A stretch of 52,037 bases of DNA from a virus. This document shows, piece after piece, positions 1 to 8,724 of the stretch. The stretch's first letter is position 1, and each line of letters opens with the position of its first letter. A model generated the notes under the pieces. The model worked only from the letters and a program-made list of their open reading frames with translations, was not told where the DNA came from and searched no databases. Made by a program: the position numbers and the translations under genes. The DNA lies in the IMG/VR virus record IMGVR_UViG_3300049856_000052, positions 1-52,037 of that record. One strand, given 5' to 3'.

Positions 1-115
1 AAAGCGAAGGAGGTTTGGAGAGTGCAGAGTTTAGAAAGCTGTGGCAAGATAGTGAAGACATTAAAAACCGTAATGGTAATATGCCGCCGAAGGGTCCAGA
101 TAAGAAGTTCCAAGC
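1..115 (+). repeat. 115-bp direct repeat, copy 1
   Basis: Bases 1-115 are identical to 49786-49900, and the two copies diverge at base 116. Both lie in the same reading frame of polyvalent-protein coding sequence. The coordinate offset (49785) is a multiple of three, so joining base 49785 to base 1 keeps the frame open. This is either a circular-genome junction with an alternative branch, or a duplicated linker inside one longer gene. Confidence 0.95.
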
Positions 116-3062
116 CGTTGATGACCAAACACAAACTCCAGCATTTAAGGAGTGGTTTGGAGATAGTAAAGTAGTGGATAAGGAAGGGAAGCCTTTGAAG
201 GTTTATCATGGAACAGACGCGGATTTTACTAAGTTTATTCAAGCTAAAGAGGGTTCTGTTGGTAAAGGTATTTACGTATCTCCAAGTTCTGAAATAGCTT
301 CTTCATATGCTTTTGAATCTGCTAATGCTGAAAAAAGAAACCAAGGTTCTAATGTTAAAGCTTTATACGTAAGTATAAAAAATCCAATTGAAGTCTCATT
401 AAAAGATTTTAATAATCCCGCAGAAGGAGTTCTTATTAAGCTTGGTTATACAAAAGAAAAGGCTAACGCTATTGCCGAAAAAGCTTTAGAAACTAAAGGA
501 AATATAACCAATGAAATTCAAGCTAAAGCTATAGCTGCTGGGTTTGATGGAATTCATATTTTAGAGAAAGATGGAAGTCTTTTACAAGCTGTTGCCTTCA
601 AGCCAACACAAGTCAAATCCGCCACAGGTAACTCTGGTGAATTCAACCCAAAAAATCCAGACATTAGATTCCAAGATGACTCCGAAGACCCTAATGCTCT
701 TCCATTCTTGCTCCCTTCTCGTTATGACAAAGTCGCTCGCTTAGGAACTACTGGAAAAGAAGTAGCTGCTAATCTCCAGAAGTTTAATTCAGAAGCTTCC
801 ACGTTAGAAGGTAAATACGGGAATAAGATTGTAGCGCATTTGAATGGATATGATAAGGATGAAATTGCGAACGCCTATAAATTCCGGCACGCAATTAGCA
901 ATGGAATCGAACCTACTAATACTCTCACTGCAAACGAGCAGAAACTAAAGAGTGCCCTCGATGCTGAATTCAAAGTTGTTGGTGAAGACATCATAGCTTC
1001 TGGTCTTGAGATTAAAGATTCAGATGACTTCCGCAAGATGCAATTGAAACCAGAAGGTTATCAACCTAACATCATTTCGCAGAAAGTTCTTCATGCTTGG
1101 CAAGAAAATACTGTTGATGCTCCCAAGTATGACAAGCTTTATGTAGATTACATGGAGAAGAAAGGCTTAACTAAAGAGGCCGCAGCTAAGCAACTTCAAG
1201 AGTATAAAGAAGCGGTGGGTAATGCTGGCGTTACTCCTGACATTAGGTTCAATGCTGTTCGCAAAGCAGAAGGTAAAGGTCTTCCGTTTGAACTTGTAGA
1301 ACAGAATCCAGCATTAGCTTTCAAACGCTATGGGCGACGCGCAGCAAGTGATGTAGCTTTTCATAAGTTCTTACAAGCAGACCCTCGCATGATGAAGGCT
1401 CTTGGTTTGAAGGACCAATATGGAAAAGCATTTACTGATTTGGACGCTGCTACTCAAGACAAAGCTAAGGATGTAACTTGGATTGGAAACTCTACTGAAG
1501 TTAAGAGCGCACTCAGAACGGTGTTCGGAGTTGATGCTCCAATGAATCAACGTGGTAACGCTTTTCTTCGAGCAGTTGTTAATAGTGTGATTGGAACTCC
1601 CGCAGCTATTCGTAACATAGCAGGATTAGGAACTTCCTATGCTGGTTATTATGGAGTAACTCCTAGCACTCTGAAAGAAGCTTTTGTGAAGAGAGCGGAG
1701 AGAGCTTCCAGAGCATTTGAATCTAATGCTGTGAGGACGTCCTTCAAAGACATTGATGCAGCAGGAATTATTGAAGGTAATCCTGATAGGTTTGTAGAAC
1801 TAGCTGACAAGTATTCTGCTTTCATGAGAAAGTGGTCAGGACGAGATTTGTCAGATAAGTTTGAAGGAGAACTTAGTTATTCTCTTGGGGAGACACTAGC
1901 TACTCAATGGTTTGCACAAGCTAAAGCTGGCGACATTAAAGCTCGTCGAATGTTGAATCGCTTTGGAGGAAACATTAAAGGTGGAGTGAAAGAAAAGTTT
2001 AATGTTAAAACAGAAGTCTCTGGAGATGATGTAATGCGCGTCGCCAAGAATTTTGTAGACGCTACTCGTGGTAGCTACTCTGCTGGTGGATTACCTTCTA
2101 GTGCTATCGAAGGCGGCGCGGCTCCAATGCTGTCCCTCGCTCGCTGGTCTATTGAGAAGTTCGATACCTTCCAAAAGGATATTGTTCGCCCAATTACTGA
2201 ACATGGAGATTGGGCACCTCTTGCTAAAACTACTTTTGCTGGACTTCTTACTGGAGCAGCCATTGAGAAACTTACTGAATTCCTAAGCCACAAGAAAAGC
2301 CCTGATGCTACTCTCGAAGAGACTTGGGCTAATCCTGATGTTGAGAACATTACCGCAAAAGTTATTGGCCTCCTACAGTTAGGAGGTTATGGTGGCATGT
2401 TGTCAGAGATGGCGAAAGCAGGAGTAGCAACGCTTCAAGGCAAAGACTTGAAGTTTAATAATCCTGTTTCGATGCCGGCACTCAGCTTAGTTGAGAGTAT
2501 ATTTCAGAATACCGCTCATGGATTAGAAGCCGCGCAACAAGGAGAAGAGAAGTTGGAAATTCTCTCTCACTTTATTGGGGACATTCTCACTGCTACTTAT
2601 CAGAACTATCGCTATGGAAAGAATTGGGTGGATAAAGAAGGAACGGAGAGGAAGGGGAAGTTTCGAGACATTCGAGTCTACAACGAACTTAATCATGAAC
2701 CAGCACAAGGTGGTTCAGATAGCAATCCTTATTTAGGATTTGCTGCTCGTGACTTCAAACGTGCATCGAGTTTAGAAGATGCCGCCTCTAAGCTCCCTCG
2801 GGCATTAGAGACGGCAGTGAAGAAGGCTAAGGGGAATTATGGGGAGTTAGCGAGTAATGTTGAGGGATTGAGGAGAAACTCATATCAAACGTTTCCTAGT
2901 GACCCAATGGAAGCAGCTAAGTATTATCAATACTTAATTAAAACTATCGGGGTTGACAAGGCTAACATGAGATATGCTGATTACTTAAAGCAAAACAAAG
3001 TAAATCAGATAAAGAATACTATGGTTCCTAAGTTAAAGAAACCATATTCTAATCGAGACTAA
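3..3062 (+). CDS. Polyvalent virion protein, C-terminal part (5' truncated)
   Basis: The frame is open from the window edge, so the true start is missing; codons run from base 3. A segment at about residues 45-222 matches the ADP-ribosyltransferase-type domain common in phage polyvalent proteins: it opens with TPAFKEWFGDSKVVD, has KVYHGT, and ends in the typical NPKNPDIRF tail. After a FQDDSEDPN linker follow about 800 mostly helical residues with hydrophobic stretches (around 745-780 and 785-810). Such large proteins are usually carried in the capsid and ejected into the host; that role is inferred. The stop overlaps the convergent MazG gene by 14 bp. If base 1 joins base 49785, this is the C-terminal 1019 residues of a protein starting at 47379. 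Confidence 0.85.
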   Translation, partial: SEGGLESAEFRKLWQDSEDIKNRNGNMPPKGPDKKFQAVDDQTQTPAFKEWFGDSKVVDKEGKPLKVYHGTDADFTKFIQAKEGSVGKGIYVSPSSEIASSYAFESANAEKRNQGSNVKALYVSIKNPIEVSLKDFNNPAEGVLIKLGYTKEKANAIAEKALETKGNITNEIQAKAIAAGFDGIHILEKDGSLLQAVAFKPTQVKSATGNSGEFNPKNPDIRFQDDSEDPNALPFLLPSRYDKVARLGTTGKEVAANLQKFNSEASTLEGKYGNKIVAHLNGYDKDEIANAYKFRHAISNGIEPTNTLTANEQKLKSALDAEFKVVGEDIIASGLEIKDSDDFRKMQLKPEGYQPNIISQKVLHAWQENTVDAPKYDKLYVDYMEKKGLTKEAAAKQLQEYKEAVGNAGVTPDIRFNAVRKAEGKGLPFELVEQNPALAFKRYGRRAASDVAFHKFLQADPRMMKALGLKDQYGKAFTDLDAATQDKAKDVTWIGNSTEVKSALRTVFGVDAPMNQRGNAFLRAVVNSVIGTPAAIRNIAGLGTSYAGYYGVTPSTLKEAFVKRAERASRAFESNAVRTSFKDIDAAGIIEGNPDRFVELADKYSAFMRKWSGRDLSDKFEGELSYSLGETLATQWFAQAKAGDIKARRMLNRFGGNIKGGVKEKFNVKTEVSGDDVMRVAKNFVDATRGSYSAGGLPSSAIEGGAAPMLSLARWSIEKFDTFQKDIVRPITEHGDWAPLAKTTFAGLLTGAAIEKLTEFLSHKKSPDATLEETWANPDVENITAKVIGLLQLGGYGGMLSEMAKAGVATLQGKDLKFNNPVSMPALSLVESIFQNTAHGLEAAQQGEEKLEILSHFIGDILTATYQNYRYGKNWVDKEGTERKGKFRDIRVYNELNHEPAQGGSDSNPYLGFAARDFKRASSLEDAASKLPRALETAVKKAKGNYGELASNVEGLRRNSYQTFPSDPMEAAKYYQYLIKTIGVDKANMRYADYLKQNKVNQIKNTMVPKLKKPYSNRD

Positions 3063-3537
3063 GTGCTCTAACAATGTTAGCTTCGGTGTAGGAGGGGGAT
3101 TTAATAATCTTACCCTCCTTATTTTTTACTACCCATGCTGCCTTAGACAAGCGCGTCGCGGTATGCTCATCACCTTCTATCGGTAGAGGAGAGTTGTATT
3201 GATAAATCTCTTGAGCATCTCTGTTCAAGAGAGTAGAAACTTCATGAGACTTCCAGAGCTTACTCATATTAGAAGCATGGACTTCATTGAAAACTCTTCC
3301 AATGTCCATGCCACAAGAACAAGCAGTTCCGTAGATGACATAAAGAAGGTCAGCGAGAGCATCGGCGACCTCGACTTTAGACTTATTTACAAAAGCTTCT
3401 TGTAGTTCATTAAACTCTTCCTCAATTAGATTGAGTCGCAAGTTAACTTCTTCATCAGGAGGGATGCAAGGTTTAGCTCTGACCACTTGGTCAAAGGCTT
3501 GCATGAATAAGGTGACAGCAGTTTGTTCAGCGTTCAT
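3049..3537 (-). CDS. MazG-like nucleotide pyrophosphohydrolase
   Basis: A 162-residue all-alpha NTP pyrophosphohydrolase of the MazG/PRA-PH type. The metal-binding signature is visible as LIEEEFNELQEAF (E-E-x-x-E) followed by VADALADLLYVIYGTA (D-x-x-D). Family members hydrolyse (d)NTPs to monophosphates and help control nucleotide pools. I chose ATG 3537 over a longer frame because the family normally starts just before the first helix and this start overlaps the upstream gene by only 11 bp. It is the last gene of the minus-strand unit, and its 3' part contains the plus-strand terminator at 3090-3127. Confidence 0.85.
   Translation of the reverse strand: MNAEQTAVTLFMQAFDQVVRAKPCIPPDEEVNLRLNLIEEEFNELQEAFVNKSKVEVADALADLLYVIYGTACSCGMDIGRVFNEVHASNMSKLWKSHEVSTLLNRDAQEIYQYNSPLPIEGDEHTATRLSKAAWVVKNKEGKIIKSPSYTEANIVRALSLD
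3090..3127 (+). terminator. Rho-independent terminator of the virion operon
   Basis: The 7-bp stem AGGAGGG (3090-3096) / CCCTCCT (3113-3119) is followed by TATTTTTT. It sits 28 bp after the plus-strand stop at 3062 and would end late transcription. It lies inside the oppositely oriented MazG gene, so the two units share this DNA. Confidence 0.75.
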
Positions 3538-3757
3538 AAATAGTAGAGTTATTAACAATCTTGAATTCAATTACAGTGATGTTAGGGAATCTATCAGCAA
3601 GAGCTTTCACAAACTCTTCTTCAGGAAGTTCTGGATTCTGAATAAAGATAGCGTAGTTTTCGATGTCGAAACTTTCGTTGTTGTTAGTGCTTGTGAATGT
3701 AATAACACAATCGAACTCACGGAACTCACTGTAAATTTTCTTTAATGTTGCGTTCAT
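3527..3757 (-). CDS. Hypothetical protein (76 aa)
   Basis: I do not recognise this small acidic protein. It has alternating beta-like stretches (FDCVITFTS, ITVIEFKIV) and no membrane segment or Cys cluster. It is linked by a 4-bp ATGA overlap to the helicase gene upstream and overlaps the MazG gene by 11 bp, so it is almost certainly co-translated with replication genes. Confidence 0.7.
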   Translation of the reverse strand: MNATLKKIYSEFREFDCVITFTSTNNNESFDIENYAIFIQNPELPEEEFVKALADRFPNITVIEFKIVNNSTIYER

Positions 3758-5094
3758 TTGATTACTTTGAATCGGAATTTACCGTTTATTATTTCTTGTT
3801 TAACTTTCCCTGTTGAAGTCAAGTATTCACAGAGAGATTCTAGTTCTACTGGCGTGGTAATATCAGAGAAGAACTTAGCCCAGATTTCAGCTTTGTCCAT
3901 CGGCTTCTCTTCAAGAGCTTTCAATACTTTATCCGCAACATTACGAAGAGGGTTGCGCGACGCCGTGCTCAAAGCTAAGTGCATAGATAGTTCTATGCTG
4001 TCTAGTAGAGCTACAGCTTTCTCACAAGTATTGTGATTTATTACCATGTCAGTTGTTTCTGAAAAGTGCATTGCTGTTATCAGCTTTTGGATATGAATGT
4101 TCTTTCGAGAGTAGTAGTAAATTAACTTTGAGTCGTTGTTAGTTTTAGCTCTCTGTTCTCCTAACACGTCTTCAATGTAATACTTCATGAAGGCATGTGC
4201 GTCAGGAGAATAAGATACTTTTCCAAATAGTTTTCCAAGATTTCCTAAGTGGTCAACGACTTGTTTCTTAGCTAAGAATTGACTCTCATCCATGCTAGAA
4301 ACGTCGAAGCGATAGAACCTATTCTTCTCTGCATATACGAATAAGACCCGCGACGCAAAACCATCATTAAGAAGTCTGTCATTGAATGTCTCCTTCATGA
4401 AAGATGGAGTAGTCCCTGCAACAAGGTTTAAGCAAGAGTTAATTACCCTGTCAGAACCTCTTCCAATCGTAGTGTATTTATAGTCTTTGCAGTCGAACGC
4501 TGTGATTAAGTATTGAACTACGTCTTCTGTGTGCTTTCTAAACAGTGAGGAGATTTCTTCCAAGACGAAGCTCAAGCTAGAGTGAGTATAGAGTCCTGAT
4601 TTAAGAAGCTTACTATTTTTATCCACTTCTGGAAAGATACTCCGAAGGCTTTGTGAATGAGTCTTTACGAGAGCTTCATAAGTAATAGCATTAGAAGCGA
4701 GAGGAAACATTAGAGGCTCCTCCATGCTTGTCATCTTCTTAAAGTTACCGTTAGGTTCCTTTCCATTAGAAGTTTCCATCTCAGCAATAAGAGCCGCCAA
4801 AGCATCGGCTTGTTCTTGCGTAGTAGAAGAAGCATCTGGCTTCTTAATCTGCATCTTTAAGAGTTTGTGTGTTCGCAAAGCTCCTACGATTGGGTCAAGT
4901 GCAATACCTTTGCCTACACCGGGGTCACCAATCAAGATGATATACATGTTTGGAAACAGCGGTCGTTCATCTGAACCAAGATATACGCGTCGCTGAAGAG
5001 CGGCGGCTATCATTGAGTAGTAAGACATCGTGATGAAAGAGGTTGGCGCAATCGCGTCTTTCATGTAATGATGCCAAGAGTCGAAGTTTGTCAA
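3754..5094 (-). CDS. DUF3987-type replicative helicase/primase-associated ATPase
   Basis: A 446-residue protein with a P-loop GDPGVGKG at residues 56-63 after a conserved hydrophobic strand, and a Walker B-like FVLEEISSLF near residue 176. The arrangement (N-terminal ATPase, NLVAGTTPSF strand, long helical C-terminus ending in a winged-helix-like segment) matches DUF3987 proteins, which stand in for a replicative helicase in many phages. It is ATGA-coupled to the polymerase gene before it and to the small gene after it. No separate primase is visible in the window, so priming may be done by the host or by this protein. Confidence 0.75.
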   Translation of the reverse strand: MTNFDSWHHYMKDAIAPTSFITMSYYSMIAAALQRRVYLGSDERPLFPNMYIILIGDPGVGKGIALDPIVGALRTHKLLKMQIKKPDASSTTQEQADALAALIAEMETSNGKEPNGNFKKMTSMEEPLMFPLASNAITYEALVKTHSQSLRSIFPEVDKNSKLLKSGLYTHSSLSFVLEEISSLFRKHTEDVVQYLITAFDCKDYKYTTIGRGSDRVINSCLNLVAGTTPSFMKETFNDRLLNDGFASRVLFVYAEKNRFYRFDVSSMDESQFLAKKQVVDHLGNLGKLFGKVSYSPDAHAFMKYYIEDVLGEQRAKTNNDSKLIYYYSRKNIHIQKLITAMHFSETTDMVINHNTCEKAVALLDSIELSMHLALSTASRNPLRNVADKVLKALEEKPMDKAEIWAKFFSDITTPVELESLCEYLTSTGKVKQEIINGKFRFKVIK

Positions 5095-6071
5095 AGTATA
5101 ATCTCCTTCATCCCATCTGGATTATTTTGTTCATCCCACTTTCCCCAATTCTTTCCAATGCTCACTTCTGTCTTCATCTGAAAGTGTTCTCCACTAGAGG
5201 ACACAAGTTTGACGCTCATAATATCTGACAGCGTCTTAGCTGCTTCTAGGGATTCTGCTTCGGAAGATTGTATCAACACTGAATCATGTTTGTTGTTCAA
5301 AACATCCCATTGTTTATTGTTAAGTTCTACAAACATTTGCATGTCTGAAAATCCATTAGCTCCAATAACTCCCACTGTTGATTGCGGAACCCAAGCTACT
5401 CCTTCTCTGATAATTTTGTCTGTGATATGAGAACCAAAGTGCATAGGAAATCCATAAAGATTTCTTAGTGTTCTTGTGCTACGAATAGTCTCTTCTGTTT
5501 TCTTTTGCCACTCTTTAATTTCTGGGAAGAGAGCATGATAAATTCCTTCAAAGAATTCTGACTGAGCTAGGCTTAGAGCTACTTTTCCTTCTGTCTCTTT
5601 AAGAACATCAAACCTAAACGATGCCGCCGTCTTGCAATAGTTAAATGAGTGGCAAGTCTTTTTACCAATGAAGTATCTCTCTTGAGAATTCTTGATTATC
5701 TTGCTGAGTTTCTTCCACTCAGGGTGAATAGCTAACTCAGGTATCGGGAGTGAACAAAGGTTCGCTATGTCATAAGGCTGTTCTTTTTTCCACTCGGCGG
5801 CGAACAGATTCATAGCTACAAAAGTATGAGGCTTAATCCCATTCTGAAATAGACTCCTGAATCTTCCTTCTCTACATTCCCAAGCAACAATTAGTGCTTC
5901 TGCTCCCGCACAATCCACTTGAATAAAGACTTTGTCGTCGTCAGGAATATAGATTTTGCAGATGTCATCAGAAGGATTCTGAAGGTTAGAACCAATACTA
6001 CCAATTAACATTCCAGACTTGTTTCTGAACGTTTTAGTTCCACCGGGACTCCAATGACAGGTGTTTCTCAT
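5091..6071 (-). CDS. DNA polymerase family A, palm/fingers half
   Basis: Carries the catalytic half of a Pol I-type polymerase: GSNLQNPSDD before the palm; motif A as VDCAGAEALIV (Asp and Glu kept, but the usual S-Q replaced by C-A-G-A); motif B as GKKTCHSFNYCKTA; motif C as KHDSVLI. No exonuclease is present; that lies in the preceding gene. The ATG at 6071 overlaps the upstream stop as ATGA; an in-frame TTG lies at 6083. The junction falls between thumb and palm, so the two products must assemble, or a -1 frameshift at the shared GGAAAACAA joins them. Confidence 0.88.
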   Translation of the reverse strand: MRNTCHWSPGGTKTFRNKSGMLIGSIGSNLQNPSDDICKIYIPDDDKVFIQVDCAGAEALIVAWECREGRFRSLFQNGIKPHTFVAMNLFAAEWKKEQPYDIANLCSLPIPELAIHPEWKKLSKIIKNSQERYFIGKKTCHSFNYCKTAASFRFDVLKETEGKVALSLAQSEFFEGIYHALFPEIKEWQKKTEETIRSTRTLRNLYGFPMHFGSHITDKIIREGVAWVPQSTVGVIGANGFSDMQMFVELNNKQWDVLNNKHDSVLIQSSEAESLEAAKTLSDIMSVKLVSSSGEHFQMKTEVSIGKNWGKWDEQNNPDGMKEIIL

Positions 6072-7564
6072 ATTGTTTTCCAAGGGGTAAACCCTAAACT
6101 ACCTGTTTCTTTTTTACGTTGCCTGTATTTAATGCAGAAATCTATCGCGACATTGAACGGAAACTTCTGCTTTAGTTTAAGCAATTCTATTTCCCCGAGA
6201 GAAGGTTCTTCTGTCTTCTTACTTCTTCCTACGATTGGATAGTTAAGTGCATCATGGAAATACCTAACGCATGACTTAGAAGATGTAGCAAGCAATTCCA
6301 TTTCAGGACCAACTAAGTAGTTCAACGCTCTTTGATAACCATTCATCAACTTATCGTTATCAGCAATCATCTTCTGCCGCTTACTCTCATCGAACTTCAT
6401 ACCAAGTAATGTGTTCAGTAGAAATGGATAGATACTTCTATTGCTCTGGTCGATAGACTCTCGCAATCCTTTAATATCATCCGCATAACTAAGCTGCGCC
6501 GCGCGTATCCATTTCATGGCTGCGACATCTTTAGCATTGTAGGACCATAGTTGTTTCTCTTGATGTAAATTCTGCGGCTCAAAGATTCCTTCATCTTTAT
6601 GAAATGGTTCCCAGATAGAAGGCCAAATACTTAGACAATGCCCTAAACTTTTTTCCGCTTCTGGGAAGCAGCGATGTTGACTAAGCATTGTATCATAGAT
6701 ATTCCATGTAAAGGGGAGTGAGTATTTAGTTGAGAGAACATACAAGTCGAACATACTATTATGAACAACAGTCGTATTATTCATGATAGCTTTTGCTAAT
6801 GCTCTGAAAAGCCTGAATGTTGAATCTCCGTAAGCTAGTGCATAATCATATCGTAAGACTGGAACAGTATAAACAGGAGTATCCCCCTCAAAACTAAAAC
6901 CAAAGCATAACATATTTTGGTTGGAATCGGTTTCAATATCCAAGTAGAAATTACTACCTTTAGTTTCTTCAAGGACTTTGAGAACAGCGTGCAGTTGCGG
7001 GTAGATGTCAATATCATATACATGGGACTTCGTCCTGTTAGCATCTTCCATTCCATACAATATCTTCTTAACATCTTTTGCTAAGAAGAACCTAAAGTTA
7101 GCGCGGCGCGTTTTACCGTGTCTCTTCTTAGTATTAACTTCATCTTCCCCTCCACCTTCCCTCTCTTCATCCTTAGAGGTAAGAGCAGAGTTAAACTTAG
7201 ATTCATAGTCTTGTGGGTCGATAGCATCTTGAGGGCTATAAGAACAGATAACAGGAACTCCAAACTTATTTCTTAGAGGAGTTCCTCTTAGCTCATTGAT
7301 TGAATACTCTGAGTAACCATCTGCCCACTCATGCAATGACCGCTCCCCCAACAAGAGAATAGCTTTTGTGTTTGGCAAAAGACCTGCTCCTAAAGTGTCA
7401 GCAGTTCTAATGTCACAACGCCATCGACTTGTTAGAGAAGCTAAACAATCTTGATTAAAGAATACTCCTGCGTATCCAGACAAGAGCGTAGTTAAGTCTT
7501 GCCTACTTGGTTGCGACAAGACTATGGTAAGCCCGCAGTATTCTTTAGAAGGAAGATGTCTCAT
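6068..7564 (-). CDS. DNA polymerase family A, exonuclease half with N-terminal UDG-like region
   Basis: A 498-residue protein with a complete 3'-5' proofreading exonuclease: LDIETD at 208-213 (Exo I), VVHNSMFDL around 266-274 (Exo II), YNAKDVAAM at 342-350 (Exo III). A thumb-like helical region follows and it stops just before the polymerase palm. Residues about 60-120 (AILLLGERSLHEW ... LRGTPL ... VICSYSPQDA) resemble the core of family 4/5 uracil-DNA glycosylases, with SPQDA where those have HPS. The assignment rests on pattern memory only. A charged linker (130-160) separates the parts. It overlaps the next gene by 4 bp and the one before by 4 bp. Confidence 0.85.
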   Translation of the reverse strand: MRHLPSKEYCGLTIVLSQPSRQDLTTLLSGYAGVFFNQDCLASLTSRWRCDIRTADTLGAGLLPNTKAILLLGERSLHEWADGYSEYSINELRGTPLRNKFGVPVICSYSPQDAIDPQDYESKFNSALTSKDEEREGGGEDEVNTKKRHGKTRRANFRFFLAKDVKKILYGMEDANRTKSHVYDIDIYPQLHAVLKVLEETKGSNFYLDIETDSNQNMLCFGFSFEGDTPVYTVPVLRYDYALAYGDSTFRLFRALAKAIMNNTTVVHNSMFDLYVLSTKYSLPFTWNIYDTMLSQHRCFPEAEKSLGHCLSIWPSIWEPFHKDEGIFEPQNLHQEKQLWSYNAKDVAAMKWIRAAQLSYADDIKGLRESIDQSNRSIYPFLLNTLLGMKFDESKRQKMIADNDKLMNGYQRALNYLVGPEMELLATSSKSCVRYFHDALNYPIVGRSKKTEEPSLGEIELLKLKQKFPFNVAIDFCIKYRQRKKETGSLGFTPWKTI

Positions 7565-7767
7565 GGAAGTTCTAATACTTTAGCAATCTTCTCTGATTCT
7601 TTTCTTCCGGGGCCAAAGAAATTATAGTGTTGCATAAGCACAATATCTTTCTGCTCAATAGCAATCAACAGAATCTCAATAAGATGAGTGTTATCTGTTG
7701 GAACTGGAAGACTTGCCGAACGCATAATTGCACGATTCAATACTTTTTGTTGGTATGGAGTTTTCAT
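7561..7767 (-). CDS. Hypothetical protein (68 aa)
   Basis: Small unrecognised protein, mostly helical, no Cys or membrane segment. It is joined by 4-bp overlaps to both neighbours (zinc-ribbon protein before, polymerase exonuclease half after), which argues for real translation and a replication-linked role. Confidence 0.65.
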   Translation of the reverse strand: MKTPYQQKVLNRAIMRSASLPVPTDNTHLIEILLIAIEQKDIVLMQHYNFFGPGRKESEKIAKVLELP

Positions 7768-7985
7768 TTTAGTTCTTTGTTACATTTATTGCAGAGAAAT
7801 TGAACACCTGTGTAGCGAGCGTCTCGCCATGAGACTTCGTCATGGCAACAATCACAAGTCTCTAACTCTTTAGTTAAGTATTTTTTATTCTGGTAATCCT
7901 TTAAGGATAGTTCAGCGACTATAATGGGCGAAACCAAACCTTGCCACAGGTTTTGCAGGAGATTTTTAATGTTCCATCGTGCCAT
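7764..7985 (-). CDS. Small zinc-ribbon protein
   Basis: The 73-residue reading from ATG 7985 ends in a likely zinc knuckle: CDCC at the start and CNKC near the end, with an aromatic-rich spacer. Family unknown. The start is uncertain: ATG 7985 overlaps the upstream membrane gene by 67 bp, and a TTG near 7936 would cut the overlap to about 18 bp. Confidence 0.55.
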   Translation of the reverse strand: MARWNIKNLLQNLWQGLVSPIIVAELSLKDYQNKKYLTKELETCDCCHDEVSWRDARYTGVQFLCNKCNKELK

Positions 7986-8116
7986 GTTTCCTCCAGTCGT
8001 TGATTGTTGTGTTTGCAGAAAAGGAAATTGTAAGCTAATCCTGAGAAAGCTTTGTAAGCTAACCATAAAAGAGTTGCGACAGCACCAATCATGAATCCTG
8101 TTAGTAAATTTTTCAT
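7919..8116 (-). CDS. Small membrane protein with CxxC knuckle
   Basis: A 65-residue protein with one N-terminal transmembrane helix (LLTGFMIGAVATLLWLAYKA, residues 4-23) and a C-terminal half holding two CxxC-type cysteines (FCKH and CKTCGKVW), suggesting a membrane-anchored zinc ribbon. ATGA-coupled to the acyltransferase gene. Function unknown. Confidence 0.6.
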   Translation of the reverse strand: MKNLLTGFMIGAVATLLWLAYKAFSGLAYNFLFCKHNNQRLEETWHDGTLKISCKTCGKVWFRPL

Positions 8117-8670
8117 AAGTATTTTTTAATAGTAGCTTTCTGACCAGATAAAACTATGGCTTCTGAATAATAACCTTGCACTATTGAATTTGCACCAACT
8201 CTAGTATTGTCTGGTAGAATCGTGCCGCCGAGTATTACTGAGTTTCTTCCTATAAAGCAATTCTTTCCTATCGAAATAATTCCTCTATACTCAAGAGGTG
8301 TTGAGCACGGTGACGTATCTTCTTTGAAGGTGTGTTCAGTATTTTGAATGACAACATTGTCAGCAATCAATGTTCCTTCTTCAATTACTAAGAGTCCATA
8401 AGAACTAATTCTACAAAATTCTCCAACACCTACCTTAGAGTTTATTACAATACTTCCTTCTTTGTTCACCCCTAAGTGTGTATTCTTGCCTATAATTACG
8501 TCTGAACCTATGTTAATACCCTTCAAATAGCGAAGCGGCCATGAAGAAGTTCTTGCTATGTAAGTTCTTTTTCCGACACTAAGACCTAGAAATTTTAGCA
8601 CAATTATTTTATCGAGAGTCAAAACTCTTCGAATAAATGTTTGGTGCTTAGCAAGAAAAGAAAGTATCAT
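8113..8670 (-). CDS. Hexapeptide-repeat acyltransferase
   Basis: A 185-residue left-handed beta-helix protein with about eight hexapeptide turns (IGSDVIIG, IVINSKVGVG, IADNVVI, ISIGKNCFIGRNSVILGG, VGANSIVQG). The loop QNTEHTF carries a histidine in the position typical of maltose/galactoside-type O-acetyltransferases. It would move an acetyl group from acetyl-CoA to a sugar; modification of host surface glycans is an inference. ATG 8670 is preferred to a TTG at 8715 because a 7-bp hairpin (8678-8705) lies between. It is ATGA-coupled to the membrane protein after it. Confidence 0.85.
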   Translation of the reverse strand: MILSFLAKHQTFIRRVLTLDKIIVLKFLGLSVGKRTYIARTSSWPLRYLKGINIGSDVIIGKNTHLGVNKEGSIVINSKVGVGEFCRISSYGLLVIEEGTLIADNVVIQNTEHTFKEDTSPCSTPLEYRGIISIGKNCFIGRNSVILGGTILPDNTRVGANSIVQGYYSEAIVLSGQKATIKKYL

Positions 8671-8677
8671 AGAAATT

Positions 8678-8705
8678 GTCCCGATATTATATTGGCCGTC
8701 GGGAC
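8678..8705 (-). terminator. Stem-loop before the acyltransferase start
   Basis: The 7-bp stem GTCCCGA (8678-8684) / TCGGGAC (8699-8705) lies between the stop at 8725 and ATG 8670, followed on the minus strand by AATTTCT. It may partially terminate or insulate transcription from the abundant upstream gene. Confidence 0.5.
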
Positions 8706-8724
8706 CAGCAGACAAATACTAAAC

